A stretch of DNA of 64,000 nt from Agelas oroides (lineage: Eukaryota; Porifera; Demospongiae; Agelasida; Agelasidae): NCBI GenBank assembly GCA_949130485.1, contig OX422188.1, positions 9,589,443 through 9,653,442 on the forward strand, read 5' to 3'. Below the pieces are notes generated by a model that ran no database searches, was not told the DNA's origin, and saw only the letters and a program-made list of their open reading frames with translations. Position numbers and translations under genes: made by a program. This document shows, one piece after another, positions 13,479-21,659 of this stretch (its first letter is position 1; every line of letters begins with the position of its first letter).

Positions 13479-13647
13479 CACAGCTGTTGCGATCACGATT
13501 GATGTCATTGGTGGCAGTAACACTGAATCACTTCCTGTTGCCTCCACATGCAGCCAGCGCATGTCCATACCCCTCTATCCCTCCTACCACATTCTTAAGA
13601 AGAAACTGCTTCAAGCCATCCAATGCCAGGCCTATGGACTTGGATGA
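3281..13647 (+). CDS. UBR5: UBR5-type HECT E3 ubiquitin ligase, C-terminal half (17 exons, 5' part not in window)
   Basis: Exons: 3281-4667, 4983-5790, 6022-6168, 6840-6983, 7309-7481, 7596-8159, 8355-8519, 8971-9106, 9900-10040, 10148-10261, 10381-10496, 10725-10857, 11359-11459, 12302-12413, 12539-12657, 12862-12977, 13484-13647 (TGA). All have GT-AG borders and matching phases and give about 1545 residues. The order of conserved blocks follows animal UBR5/HYD: PVRLGIS, an acidic Ser-rich stretch, PIIDLYGYEHAVYVL, PLAQQPHLLKPYAKKEQLF, then the HECT domain from MVRFHYSQIRVKF to the end. The predicted catalytic Cys is in PVASTCSQRM, 32 residues from the C terminus. HECT enzymes take ubiquitin on this Cys and pass it to substrate. 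The MLLE (PABC) insert normally inside the HECT N-lobe region is absent. The UBA, RCC1-like and UBR-box parts are not found between 357 and 3280, so they should lie upstream of the window. Confidence 0.9.
4700..4744. mobile_element. Foldback element (TAGCCTC family), 45 bp
   Basis: Starts TAGCCTCATACCCAGGC and ends GGGAATGAGGCTA, so the whole element is a short imperfect hairpin. It is flanked by GTGGTCAG at 4692-4699 and 4745-4752. It sits in UBR5 intron 1 of the visible part. Confidence 0.75.
4912..4970. repeat. (CT)n microsatellite next to a splice acceptor
   Basis: About 28 CT repeats immediately upstream of the UBR5 exon starting at 4983. The run acts as an exceptionally long polypyrimidine tract. 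Confidence 0.95.
5830..5990. repeat. (CA)n-rich intron of UBR5
   Basis: Interrupted CA and CACT repeats fill the intron between exons 4983-5790 and 6022-6168. Reading through them gives a false His/Thr-rich open frame. Confidence 0.95.
6226..6290. mobile_element. Solo arm of a foldback element
   Basis: The sequence TAGTCTCACAAGCCAGACCC and its continuation match the left arm of the foldback element at 31901-32088. No right arm is visible nearby, so this is a truncated copy in a UBR5 intron. Confidence 0.55.
6694..6894 (+). repeat. 97-104 bp tandem duplication over a UBR5 intron-exon border
   Basis: Two direct copies (6694-6790 and 6791-6894) each begin GTCTATTGAAGGGGTACAAT and include the acceptor CACACAG and the first ~50 bases of the exon. 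The second copy is 7 bp longer before the acceptor. The downstream copy continues into the full exon 6840-6983. The upstream one has lost the rest of the exon and lacks a donor, so it is a decoy 3' splice site. Confidence 0.9.
7510..7570. repeat. (GT)n microsatellite in UBR5 intron
   Basis: About 25 GT repeats lie in the 114-bp intron between exons 7309-7481 and 7596-8159. Confidence 0.95.
8756..8968. repeat. (CA)n array with CATGAACA and CGTGAACA interruptions
   Basis: Long CA repeat blocks separated by near-identical TGAACACACACACACGTGAA phrases end right at the acceptor of the UBR5 exon at 8971. Confidence 0.95.
9296..9798. repeat. 70-72 bp tandem repeat, 7 copies, in UBR5 intron
   Basis: Each unit starts GCATTCTG(TG)TTAGTCAATA and ends TAGGAGC(A/G)CTGCAGGCCACA. 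Starts are at about 9296, 9368, 9439, 9510, 9581, 9651 and 9721. Units with and without the extra TG differ by 2 bp. The array fills most of the intron between exons 8971-9106 and 9900-10040. Confidence 0.95.
11204..11277 (-). tRNA. tRNA-Asn (anticodon GTT)
   Basis: A full cloverleaf is readable on the minus strand. The acceptor GCACTTG pairs with CAGGTGC (one G-U), the D arm is GCGC...GCGC, the anticodon arm is TTCGG-CTGTTAA-CCGAA, and the T arm is GCTGG-TTCGAGC-CCAGC. The length is 74 nt with no intron. A run of eight T follows the 3' end within about 12 nt, as expected of a Pol III terminator. The sequence is close to the standard eukaryotic tRNA-Asn body. It lies antisense inside the UBR5 intron 10858-11358 and looks functional. 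Confidence 0.93.
11674..12247. mobile_element. Pogo/Tigger-like MITE with TA target duplication
   Basis: Starts CAGTCGAACCTCCCATAACGG and ends GTTCGGAGGTTCGACTG, flanked on both sides by TA. Internal phrases such as CCTCCGAGAGGTGGAC and a second inner end pair near 12161 suggest two nested copies. No transposase is encoded. It lies in the UBR5 intron between exons 11359-11459 and 12302-12413. Ends of this type are known from pogo/Tigger DNA transposons, so the family name is inferred. Confidence 0.65.
13380..13482. repeat. (CT)n and (CA)n microsatellites before the last UBR5 exon
   Basis: CT repeats at about 13380-13410 and CA repeats up to about 13477 form the 3' end of the last UBR5 intron. 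Confidence 0.9.
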
Positions 13648-14073
13648 AATATTAAAATATAGTTTTTTCTCTCCCTTTATAATGTTTAGATTCCTCCCTT
13701 GCAGTTATGTGTATAAATTTGGCAGTTTTTGTACTGGATAAACATGTTGGTATATTGGTGATACCAGTATAGATATTAGATAAATGCACACCTAAATATA
13801 TGAAATTATACATTTCTTCATAAACCATTCAAAAAATCTATGGGTGTCACGGGAATACACTGGTAGTAGGTTGCAAGTGTTTGTGCATGCAGAGCAAATT
13901 TTCACAAGTTAGCATTCAATCACAGTTAGTGCCTTGCAAAAATTTCCTGCTATAATTATATGTAAGAGCACATAAGGACGGGCGGCTTGAGTAAGAGCGT
14001 GTAACTTCAATATATAGAAGCCCGTAGTCAGGTCAAAATTATTGAACTACAAATGAAACACCCGGTCATGTGC
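13648..14073 (+). other. UBR5 3' untranslated region and spacer
   Basis: No coding signal follows the UBR5 stop. A weak polyadenylation hexamer ATTAAA occurs at 13651-13656. The rest is AT-rich spacer up to the minus-strand transposase fragment. Confidence 0.5.
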
Positions 14074-14268
14074 TTAGCAGCAGGGTTTTACACTCCGAGT
14101 TACTTCTCCGGTGCGTTCAAACCTGTCCACAATTCTCGCAACAGTGGAGACTGAAACCGTCAAATTCTGTGAAATTTCCCTGTACTTCAGTCCCATCAGG
14201 TGTCTCTGGTAGACAATTCTCCAGCGCAAATCTTCACTATAACTTTTGCGTCGTCCAGGCTCGCCCAT
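14074..14268 (-). pseudogene. Tc1/IS630-like transposase, N-terminal helix-turn-helix fragment
   Basis: From ATG at 14268 the minus strand encodes about 64 residues: GRRKSYSEDLRWRIVYQRH, then LKYREISQNLTVSVSTVARI and VDRFERTGEV. This is the paired-like HTH region at the start of Tc1/mariner-IS630 transposases. The DDE catalytic part is missing. The fragment abuts the 3' break of the TRAF-like pseudogene, so its insertion or a rearrangement probably removed the MATH domain there. Confidence 0.7.
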
Positions 14269-14369
14269 GATAGACTTTGCACAACACAATGATTGGTAGC
14301 TAGCTTGCATGTGCGAGACAAACAGCAACGCGCGCGCCGCCACCGCATAGATAAGTGTTTCCGGCAAAT

Positions 14370-14955
14370 TCCTTTCCCACAGTTGCTGTTAACATCATGT
14401 GATAGTGAACATTCTCATCCCTGTGCTTAGCAGAGTCCTTTTTGAGGAACTTTGCAGAGCAGTCCACCGAGGAAAACTCACATTCCAGTTGTGTAAAGCC
14501 ACATTCCACGTCCAGATGACGATCAAGGCTACCCAGCTCACCTGTAGTCTCGCGTAGCCAGACTCTCGCAGGGAGAGTCTGGCTACGCGAGACTAGCTCA
14601 CCTGCCCATTCACATCCCTGAGATTTTCGCCTACAGTGGATCTTCCAAACATCTTCATTCTTTTCACGGTTGCACAATGGACATGCATTGTTTCGAGAGA
14701 CCGTGGGGTCAACGCATGCCTGGCAAAAGTGATGGTTGATATTAGTGGAGCTGTAGTCAAACCATACCCAGTGATCCTCTCTGGTTGAAGCTCAGTAAAG
14801 TAGAAAGAAGCCAATGCCATCACCACCTGACCAGAAGAATCTTCGCTGCAGGGTGCCACTTGGAAGCACAATGGACACTCAAACCCTTTCGGTGGAGGCT
14901 CGACGAGGTCAAGCTCCGCAAGTTGTGCATAATCTTCTTCAGTTCTCGACACCAT
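14370..14955 (-). pseudogene. Broken TRAF-like gene (RING and zf-TRAF remnants)
   Basis: Begins MVSRTEEDYAQLAELD and has FECPLCFQV, the first RING half. About 90 bp of unrelated sequence follows, and the second RING half (HHFCQACVD, NACPLCNREKN) is in another frame. The zf-TRAF part (GCEWAGEL, LDRHLDVECGFTQLECEF) is split by a 51-bp foldback element. Coiled coil and MATH domain are absent. The next piece is a transposase fragment. Its parent resembles the intact gene at 17290-18651, and the two are head to head. With a frameshift, two insertions and no MATH domain it cannot encode a normal TRAF-like protein. Confidence 0.85.
14545..14595. mobile_element. Foldback element, 51-bp near-perfect palindrome
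   Basis: The two arms are TAGTCTCGCGTAGCCAGACT and its reverse complement, with a 5-nt centre. A 9-bp duplication GCTCACCTG flanks it at 14536-14544 and 14596-14604. It is inserted in the zinc-finger part of the TRAF-like pseudogene. Confidence 0.9.
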
Positions 14956-15191
14956 TTTGCCACACTTACTAGCTCTCTGGGCAGCTCTGGGTGCAGTTGT
15001 GCACGGGTCCGGGTCTGGGCACGAGACTACTGTATATGGTTGGTGGTGGCTATTTCACGGAACGGAACGGAACGGAACGGAACGGAACTAAGGTCTAAAA
15101 TGCGGAACGGAGCTGGTCTAAAACACGGAACAGCCAAACTGCGCATGCGCATGAGAGGCGCGGGTTTTGGCGGTAAAGTACGAAGCACAGC

Positions 15192-16603
15192 ATGTGTGAT
15201 GTGAAGTCGGAAGATGAGCAAGTTGGTGGTGTTCCGCGTTTCCGCTACCCCCTTGGCCGTATCGGAAGTCATTCAGCTTCTTAAGAACCCCCCAGAAGAT
15301 GGGGGATATCCACTCTGCCACCAGCAAAGCCAAAGGCTGGGGAGATCTACATTTACAAGAACGATAACAGTGCAAATGGTAAACAACTGCTAATGCATGG
15401 TGTGGGAAAGGTCTTGCTCTTACGTAAAGCCTTTATCATTCCTTGTGTGTGGGTGATGAATACTTAAATGGGAAGAGTACATGAGTGCTTACCGGAGTGT
15501 GATGTTAACTGATTGCTTACTCACTGATGATTCTTCATGCCATTCAGGATAGCTAGTTCCAGCATAGGTTCCAGCCTACAATTACCTCTACCTGTGATGC
15601 TAAATACAGTCCAACCCCCCTATTCTTGTGCAGAAGGAACAAGGCTATGATATTAACTTTTTATGTAATTTGCTCATCCCTAACAGATGACTGGCGTTGT
15701 GACCAGTATAGGTGGGCAAATCAGGGGGTTCGTCGGCTTCCAAAAAGGGAGCCACAAGTAAAGAAGTCATACTTTCACATTGACACACCAAAGAGGCCCT
15801 CATCCAACTTCGTGAAGCATGCTTACCAACTAGTAGCCCCAAGCAACACCAGCACAGTTCTCATACATTACATTGGAGATGAAAAAGAAGTTGTTGATTT
15901 TCCCCATGGCAATGCTTCAAATCAAACTGGAAGACCTCACGTCAGGACATGCCCATCAGTCCTAAAAAGTCTACAAGATGTATGTAAGCACACCACAACA
16001 GCAAAGGCATACAAAAGTCATGTTACTCAAGTACCACCTCCAACACACATGCCATTTGTTCAAATTCTAAATGGTTGTGCCAACAACTGGTTCACAATCT
16101 CAACAGTGGGCAAGCAAAGAACAACTGTGAAAGTTTTTGACAGTGCAAATATGTTTGTCTCATTCAGAAATAAGGAAGAAATTGCAGCACTTCTGTGCAC
16201 ACCCGAAAAATCTATCACACTTCAGTTCATGAATGTGCATCGCCAAGTTGGATCAAATGATTGTGGTCTATATAGCCTGGCATACGCAACTGCACTCTGC
16301 AATGGAATCGACCCTACCGCATGCATCTTTGATCAGGAAGAAATGCGACCACATTTTTTCAAATGCATAATGGCTTCCAGAGTATTGACACCTTTTCCAA
16401 TACTTAAACAGCGGAGGGCAAGTTCAAAGCCCAAGAAGGTTGAAGGAATTAGCATTTACTGCCATTGCCGCCTTCCTCACAAGCCAGAGGAGCCAATGAT
16501 TCAGTGTGGTCACTGTAAGGAGTGGTACCACGACACATGTGAGAAGGTTGAGGAGGAATGCTGGAATTCTAAAGCCAAGTGGTTTTGCCATATTTGTACT
16601 TGA
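15192..16603 (+). CDS. CG-1-like / Ulp1-type cysteine protease / PHD-finger protein, one in-frame stop
   Basis: Two exons, 15192-15378 and 15687-16603, with clean GT-AG borders. Exon 1 starts MCDVKSEDEQVGGVPRF and carries an in-frame TAA at 15282-15284. After the stop the same frame goes on through KPKAGEIYIYKNDN and joins exon 2 as ANDDWRCDQYRWANQG. That region, up to STVLIHYIGDE, resembles a CG-1 DNA-binding domain (weak, by pattern). Next comes a Ulp1/SENP-type C48 protease core: NNWFTIS, VFDS, and VGSNDCGLYSLAYA with the catalytic Cys. The usual His before the Trp is Asn, so activity is doubtful. A PHD finger ends the protein (CHCRLPHKPEEPMIQCGHC to WFCHICT). Known DNA transposons carry Ulp1 and PHD domains, so this is probably transposon-derived. 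Confidence 0.7.
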
Positions 16604-17169
16604 ACTTTCCTGTACTTTACTTACATTGTGCACAAGAACACTTTCCATCTTCATTTAACATGTTAAACCACATACTCTAAGTGTTTATACTGTTTTGTGT
16701 TTGACCTAGTTTAACCCTTGGTTTCATCAGCAGTGTCATAAGGTACATAGCATTCCAGTTCATTCAGGGAACAGGACAGCAAACATTCTACTCCCATTTC
16801 ATCTACTCAATTTTTGTTTATACTCAATCTTTTTTCCTTCCATTTCAGTACGTACTTATGTATCAAACTTCTTTGCTTCGAGGTACATCACACAATGTAC
16901 ACAGACAGGCCTAGAAAAAACACACTTGGCTGCTAAACCATGGTGCCTGGCTGAAAACAGGCAGTGATTGAAGTATCTTCCTGCTATTATGAGCCTGAAA
17001 GGGTGAAGACAATTCAAAAGTAAACAACCTGTACTGAATCTATTAACTAAAGTATACTTACTAGTTAGTTAGGATTATATAGAAAGTTGTGAGGAACACA
17101 TCCCAAAGCGACAAAAATAATTCAGTACACAAAACGACAGTGAAGCGATGTAATAAGCACATCAGTCGC
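16604..17169. other. AT-rich spacer downstream of the CG-1/Ulp1/PHD gene
   Basis: No coding, RNA or repeat signal was recognised apart from the right inverted repeat that begins at 17170. Confidence 0.4.
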
Positions 17170-17289
17170 GTTCCGTATTTTAGACCAGCTCCGTTCCGCA
17201 TTATAGACCTTAGTTCCGTTCCGTTCCGTTCCGTTCCGTTCCGTGAAATAGCCACCACCATATGGTTTGCGCTATGCGGGACGGCATAA

Positions 17290-18651
17290 ATGGCGTCGGG
17301 AATTCTCGAAAAAGAACCTTCCGCGCCAATATCTGATCGTTCTCTTTGTGTGGAGACAGAGCAGACCACCGAAAATGACGATGAGATCGATGAGATCGAA
17401 TTCATCGAGGAGCCACCAAAGGAGTTTGAGTGTCCACTTTGCTTACAAATCATGGAAGCTCCCTCCCTCAGTAGTTGCTGTGGCCATCACTTTTGCCGAA
17501 GCTGCATCGATCGTGCAGTTGTTCGAAACAAGGCTTGTCCTCTGTGCAAGGAGCAAAATTTCCGTGTGTTTCTGAACAAAGACATTCAACGCCAAATTAA
17601 CTCTTTGAAGGTGCGTTGCAGTAACCTCTCTCGAGGATGTAAGTGGGAAGGGGTGATGGGGGATCTTGAACGCCATTTGGACGCAAAAGGTGGTGACTGT
17701 GGCTATGTTACAGTGCAGTGCGACTTTGGTAAAGTTGGTTGTGTTGTGAAGCTGCTACGAAAGGATATGCCACAACATATGAACGAGAACACTCAGAAGC
17801 ACATCATGTTAATGCTGGATGCAAATAGTAAGACATCTCACAGTTGTGAAGAACAGTTCCGCCACTATCAGCAGCAGATGCAACAAAATGAAGAAGAAAT
17901 GCGAGAGTTTCAACTTCACATAAGTGAGCTCCAACTCCAGCTACAACAGCAAGAACAACACATGGTAGAGATGCAAGTCCAAACTCAAGAAAAATATCAT
18001 GAAATTGCTGTTTTGAAGAATAAAGTTGCACAATTCGAGGCAATGTTAGCACAAGCTAATGACAAAACAATCGCCATGGAACTATCATACAAAGACACAC
18101 AAGACTGGATGAAGGAAGTAAATGATAATGTCCAGAAGCTCCAAGCTCAAAAACAGTTAAAGATCCCCTTTGTTCCTCCACCAGATTTCACAATGTTCAG
18201 TTTCGAAGAGCACAAAAGGGCAGGTGATAAAAGAGATTGGTACTCTCCTCCATTCTATACACACCCTGGTGGCTACAAGATGTGCCTCAGGGTTCGAGCT
18301 GGTGGCCAGTTGAATGGAAGAGGCACACATATCTCTGTTTATGTCCATCTAATGCATGGAGAGTATGATAAATCTCTTCATTGGCCATTTCAAGGAGCCA
18401 TCAAATTACAGCTCATCAATTGGAGGAGAGAAGCAGCTCATGTCACCTTCACCATCTACTTTAATGATAAACCAGGGTTTTTACACAGTTGTCTCAATGT
18501 AGATGAGGGTTGTAACACAACAGGACGTGGTACTCCACAGTTCATTGCACACTCAAAGTTGCCATGTAACATAACAAGTAACACTGGGTATCTACGATAC
18601 GACTGTCTGAGGTTCCGAGTAACCAATGTTGAACTGTTTTCAGTCAACTAA
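17290..18651 (+). CDS. TRAF-like RING E3 ligase (RING, zf-TRAF, coiled coil, MATH), intronless
   Basis: Complete 453-residue frame, ATG at 17290, TAA at 18649. Residues 48-86 form a C3HC4 RING finger (CPLC, CCGHHFCRSC, CPLC). Residues ~110-164 are TRAF-type zinc fingers (GCKWEG, LERHL, H-x3-H). Residues ~185-295 are a Gln/Glu-rich coiled coil. Residues ~296-453 form the MATH domain (HGEYDKSLHWPFQG, PQFIAHSKL, YDCLRFRV). This is the layout of TRAF adaptors: the RING and fingers recruit E2 and ubiquitin, the coiled coil trimerises, and the MATH domain binds receptor tails. It probably acts in the cytosol in NF-kB/MAPK-type signalling. The start lies 30 bp from the GGAAC-rich repeat, so that repeat overlaps the promoter. 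Absence of introns suggests retroposition followed by local duplication. Confidence 0.93.
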   Translation: MASGILEKEPSAPISDRSLCVETEQTTENDDEIDEIEFIEEPPKEFECPLCLQIMEAPSLSSCCGHHFCRSCIDRAVVRNKACPLCKEQNFRVFLNKDIQRQINSLKVRCSNLSRGCKWEGVMGDLERHLDAKGGDCGYVTVQCDFGKVGCVVKLLRKDMPQHMNENTQKHIMLMLDANSKTSHSCEEQFRHYQQQMQQNEEEMREFQLHISELQLQLQQQEQHMVEMQVQTQEKYHEIAVLKNKVAQFEAMLAQANDKTIAMELSYKDTQDWMKEVNDNVQKLQAQKQLKIPFVPPPDFTMFSFEEHKRAGDKRDWYSPPFYTHPGGYKMCLRVRAGGQLNGRGTHISVYVHLMHGEYDKSLHWPFQGAIKLQLINWRREAAHVTFTIYFNDKPGFLHSCLNVDEGCNTTGRGTPQFIAHSKLPCNITSNTGYLRYDCLRFRVTNVELFSVN

Positions 18652-18797
18652 TTTTCGTACATGACATTACCTAATTATAATATCTGAATCAGTTGGCATT
18701 GTCATTAGTTATTTGTGTATAGGCATAAGTAGGGACTATACTGCACTTTCACATGCCAATTACAAAATATGCCATATATGGTGATCATGAACTTTAG

Positions 18798-19023
18798 TAG
18801 TCTCGTGACCAGCCGGAAAAACCTACGGAAAATCCGTCTGGTAAGATAAGGCTGGATTCTTGGGCTTTTCTACTTACGATGGAGTTATTTGAACGTGCCA
18901 ATCAAATTGTAGCATGTCCAATTACTCCAATCAAACCCTGCTGAGGTGTGCAAAAGCCCAAGAAATGTGCCTTATCTTACCAGATGGATTTTCGTAGGTT
19001 ATATCCGGCTGGGCACGAGACTA
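18798..19023. mobile_element. Foldback element, 226 bp, 9-bp target duplication
   Basis: Ends are TAGTCTCGTG and CACGAGACTA, with ~50-bp imperfect inverted arms (AAACCTACGGAAAATCCGTCTG against CAGATGGATTTTCGTAGGTT) and a unique centre. GAACTTTAG is repeated at 18789-18797 and 19024-19032. It lies between two TRAF-like genes in tail-to-tail orientation. Confidence 0.9.
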
Positions 19024-19060
19024 GAACTTTAGTGGCTCCTCAAATAGGGTGTGAGCATAT

Positions 19061-19114
19061 TAGCCTCATTCCCAGGCTCTTGTGCATACGCATGAGAGCC
19101 TGGGAATGAGACTA
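19061..19114. mobile_element. Foldback element (TAGCCTC family), 54 bp
   Basis: Starts TAGCCTCATTCCCAGGCTCT and ends AGCCTGGGAATGAGACTA. Flanks TGAGCATAT (19052-19060) and TGAGCATTT (19115-19123) match at 8 of 9 bases. Confidence 0.85.
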
Positions 19115-19408
19115 TGAGCATTTGTACTTTCACATTTTGCTTGAAAATACGCCTTATGCACCCACCACTCATGATGATGCCCTGGCATAAATATTCGTTA
19201 CCTGATTGGAAAAGATATCCACTTGATACTCGGTATACTGAATCTACAATGTAATGATTTTGAACCATTGTACTGGGCATTATGTATCATACAATACACA
19301 ATTCATGCACAATTCATGGTCATGCAATAATACCCTAGTCTAAGTATGAAAATAGTGGTAACTGTTTTGTATAATAACAAGTCTTAAATCTAGTGTGTGT
19401 AAAGGCAG

Positions 19409-20905
19409 CTACAATTGTTTACGATGTTGTTCAATGGAAGGTCCAGGGTTACCTACTTTGACACTGCGTATGCGAAACTTGAGACAGTCATTCTTTAGAT
19501 ACTCGACCTCATATGTTGAGACTGGTAACTGCAGCATGCGGTGGGCAACAAAGCGAAAATATCCCCAACCCTCTGGCGATCTTATAGCCATCCCTTTCAC
19601 TCTACCGGCAGCTGAGTCAGGGACTTCATCATTGATTTTAATAGCCATGGAGTAGTGATCTTCTTCTTTCCGTTGGTTGAGGAGTACAACCCGAATAGTA
19701 CCACGGAATGGCCACTCTAAATCATCATCATTTTCTCCTGGTACCACATGAATAAAAACTGAGACGTAGCTTCCCTTTCCTCTGCCCCATCCATTAGCAT
19801 GAACCCTCATGCATAGCTTATAACCACCCACATGTGAGTAGAAGGGAGGAGTGTACCAAACACTGTCATCCTTCTTGCGCTGTTTGAAATTAGTCATCAC
19901 AAAATCAGGAGGGGGAACAAATTTTTTGTCTAACTGCTGAAGTGACTGTTCTGCTTGCTGGAGTTGATCCTGCATGTTGCTCAGTGACATTTCCAACTTT
20001 CCAACTTTTTCTTGGAGAACTGAAATCTCCTCTTCTTTCATGCCCAGTTTCTGCTGGAGGTCTCTGATCTCCTGCTGTTGATTCTGCTGTTCTTTACTCA
20101 TTTTCAGGCTTGTGACAGACACAAGGCTGAGGTGCTTGTGTAAACTCTCCTCTCTGTGTCTCTGCAGGTCTTTGCGAGGAAACTTGGCTACACATCCAAT
20201 AGGACCAAACTCACACTCCACCATCACAAATCCACAGTTCCCCTCCACTACATCCAAGTGACGTTCAAGCCTTCCCAACTCACCCACCCACTCGCACCCT
20301 CGAGATTTCTGTCTACAGTACACCTTCTGAGTGTTCAATTTGCGTTGAACATCCTTATTGAGAAAGGTCTCAAACCCTTGCTCCTTGCACAGTGGGCAGA
20401 CATGGTCTCCCTCCACCACACGCTCAATGCATCCACGGCAGAAATGGTGGCCACAACAGCTGGTGAGAGTCGGCTCCTTCAACCACAGCAGACACAGAGG
20501 ACACTCGAAATCTTGGGACAGCGGCTGTAGGAACTCGGGCTCTGGGACTTGCTGAATTGAGGGGAGTGAGTGAGGGTGGGAGTCCACGTCAAACTCCAGG
20601 TCTACCAGTTTATTGGTCTGAGATAGTGAGCCTGTTGCTTGCTCACCCGCCTTGTCCGGGTCATCCGCCTTGCCCGGGTCACTGGTACAATCTCTCTTGG
20701 AACCATGGCCAGTATCACAGCTGTCGAAGGAGGACTTTGAGGCTTCAATGCCTTCAACAACGGGTTCATCATGACTTTCAACACACTCCGCCTTGTCCTG
20801 ATCACTGGTACAATCTCTCTTGGAACCAGTGTCACAGCTGTCGAAGGAGGACTTCGAGACCTCAATGCCTTCAACAATGGGTTCGTCACGACACTCCGCC
20901 ATCAT
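19409..20905 (-). CDS. TRAF-like RING E3 ligase with duplicated N-terminal acidic repeat, intronless
   Basis: Complete 498-residue frame on the minus strand. Residues ~1-95 hold a tandem duplication of a ~43-residue unit (DEPIVEGIEVSKSSFDSCDT and DEPVVEGIEASKSSFDSCDT, each followed by SKRDCTSD), rich in Asp, Glu and Ser and not seen in the other TRAF copies. Then come a RING finger (FECPLCLLWL, CCGHHFCRGC, CPLCKEQ), zf-TRAF (GCEWVGEL, LERHLDVVEGNCGF), a coiled coil, and a MATH domain (ENDDDLEWPFRG, YFRFVAH, KNDCLKFRIRSV). The role expected from the family is ubiquitin-ligase adaptor in cytosolic signalling. It is convergent with the gene at 17290-18651, separated by two foldback elements. Confidence 0.93.
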   Translation of the reverse strand: MMAECRDEPIVEGIEVSKSSFDSCDTGSKRDCTSDQDKAECVESHDEPVVEGIEASKSSFDSCDTGHGSKRDCTSDPGKADDPDKAGEQATGSLSQTNKLVDLEFDVDSHPHSLPSIQQVPEPEFLQPLSQDFECPLCLLWLKEPTLTSCCGHHFCRGCIERVVEGDHVCPLCKEQGFETFLNKDVQRKLNTQKVYCRQKSRGCEWVGELGRLERHLDVVEGNCGFVMVECEFGPIGCVAKFPRKDLQRHREESLHKHLSLVSVTSLKMSKEQQNQQQEIRDLQQKLGMKEEEISVLQEKVGKLEMSLSNMQDQLQQAEQSLQQLDKKFVPPPDFVMTNFKQRKKDDSVWYTPPFYSHVGGYKLCMRVHANGWGRGKGSYVSVFIHVVPGENDDDLEWPFRGTIRVVLLNQRKEEDHYSMAIKINDEVPDSAAGRVKGMAIRSPEGWGYFRFVAHRMLQLPVSTYEVEYLKNDCLKFRIRSVKVGNPGPSIEQHRKQL

Positions 20906-21640
20906 GCTAGCAGAGGCGTGGTCACCTCATTTGAACATGCCACGCCTTTCGACGGTAATCGACGAAGAGCTTCTACCGACCTTTTGGATAAGGCCAGCCA
21001 CCTGACTGTATTTTGTGCATGAGATAGCAGCCCCATCTCCGCCGGTCACCCAGCGCACCTGGCCGAAACGCGTCCTGCGCAGTGGGTGACTTTACACAAC
21101 ATCTAGGCTTCGCTATGAAACTAGTGGTACTGATGGATTTCACTTGATGTATCTTGTGCAAAAATGCCTGGACCAATCAAGTTTATAGCTGTCAAGAGAC
21201 TATATTAGCTGTTATTTTATGTTGCAATACATTTCTCCCATAGGAGAATAATTGATAGTTTGAAGTGACTTTTGACAAGTAAATCATAGATAATAGAGAC
21301 TCGTAACCTCTACGAGTTACGAGTCTCTATTATCTATGAGTAAATTTAGCAAGCACCAGTGCAATTGATTATTTACCATTGGTAGAGTGTTAAAATAGCT
21401 GGACCACTCGCGTGGATATCTGTTAAAGGTATGTTCATATATATATCCCACCTCCTATACTATTGCAATAGAATAGACTGGACAATAAATCTCATAATTT
21501 GGGCCTTGAGGGCTACAAGGACGATATGATTCATAATATGTCCCCTCAAGTCAAAGAGATATTTACATCATGTATTTGCATATATGGAACATAAGACCAA
21601 TGAAACTAAAACAATGTCATAATAATAGTAACAACTTTAA
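20906..21640. other. Spacer upstream of the minus-strand TRAF-like gene
   Basis: Contains the probable promoter of the 19409-20905 gene and a perfect ~23-bp-arm hairpin at 21285-21341. No coding signal was seen. Confidence 0.4.
21285..21341. repeat. Short palindrome with 23-bp arms
   Basis: ATAGATAATAGAGACTCGTAAC is followed a few bases later by its exact reverse complement GTTACGAGTCTCTATTATCT. It could be a small foldback element or a hairpin. No target duplication is obvious. Confidence 0.8.
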
Positions 21641-21659
21641 CAAGTTAACAGACAAAATG

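Larger units (their letters stand above)
15041..17260. mobile_element. Candidate DNA transposon: inverted ~90-bp repeats around a CG-1/Ulp1/PHD gene
   Basis: Left repeat 15041-15130 and right repeat 17170-17260 are near-identical in inverted orientation. Both hold TGGTGGCTATTTCACGGAAC, a (CGGAA)n run, and CGGAGCTGGTCTAAAA. Homology stops outside the repeats and also inside them, as expected of terminal inverted repeats. No target duplication or transposase domain was identified. The alternative is two independent insertions of one short repeat. Confidence 0.5.

Noticed and set aside
14300-14367. Extension of the transposase fragment upstream of its ATG
   Set aside because: The residues before MGEPGRRK do not resemble transposases. 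The known N terminus fits the ATG at 14268.
15041-15130. Shared promoter copied with TRAF-like genes
   Set aside because: The GGAAC-rich repeat lies near the start of both the dead and the intact TRAF-like genes, but similarity stops at the repeat edges and does not reach the coding parts as one block. An inverted-repeat element explains it better.
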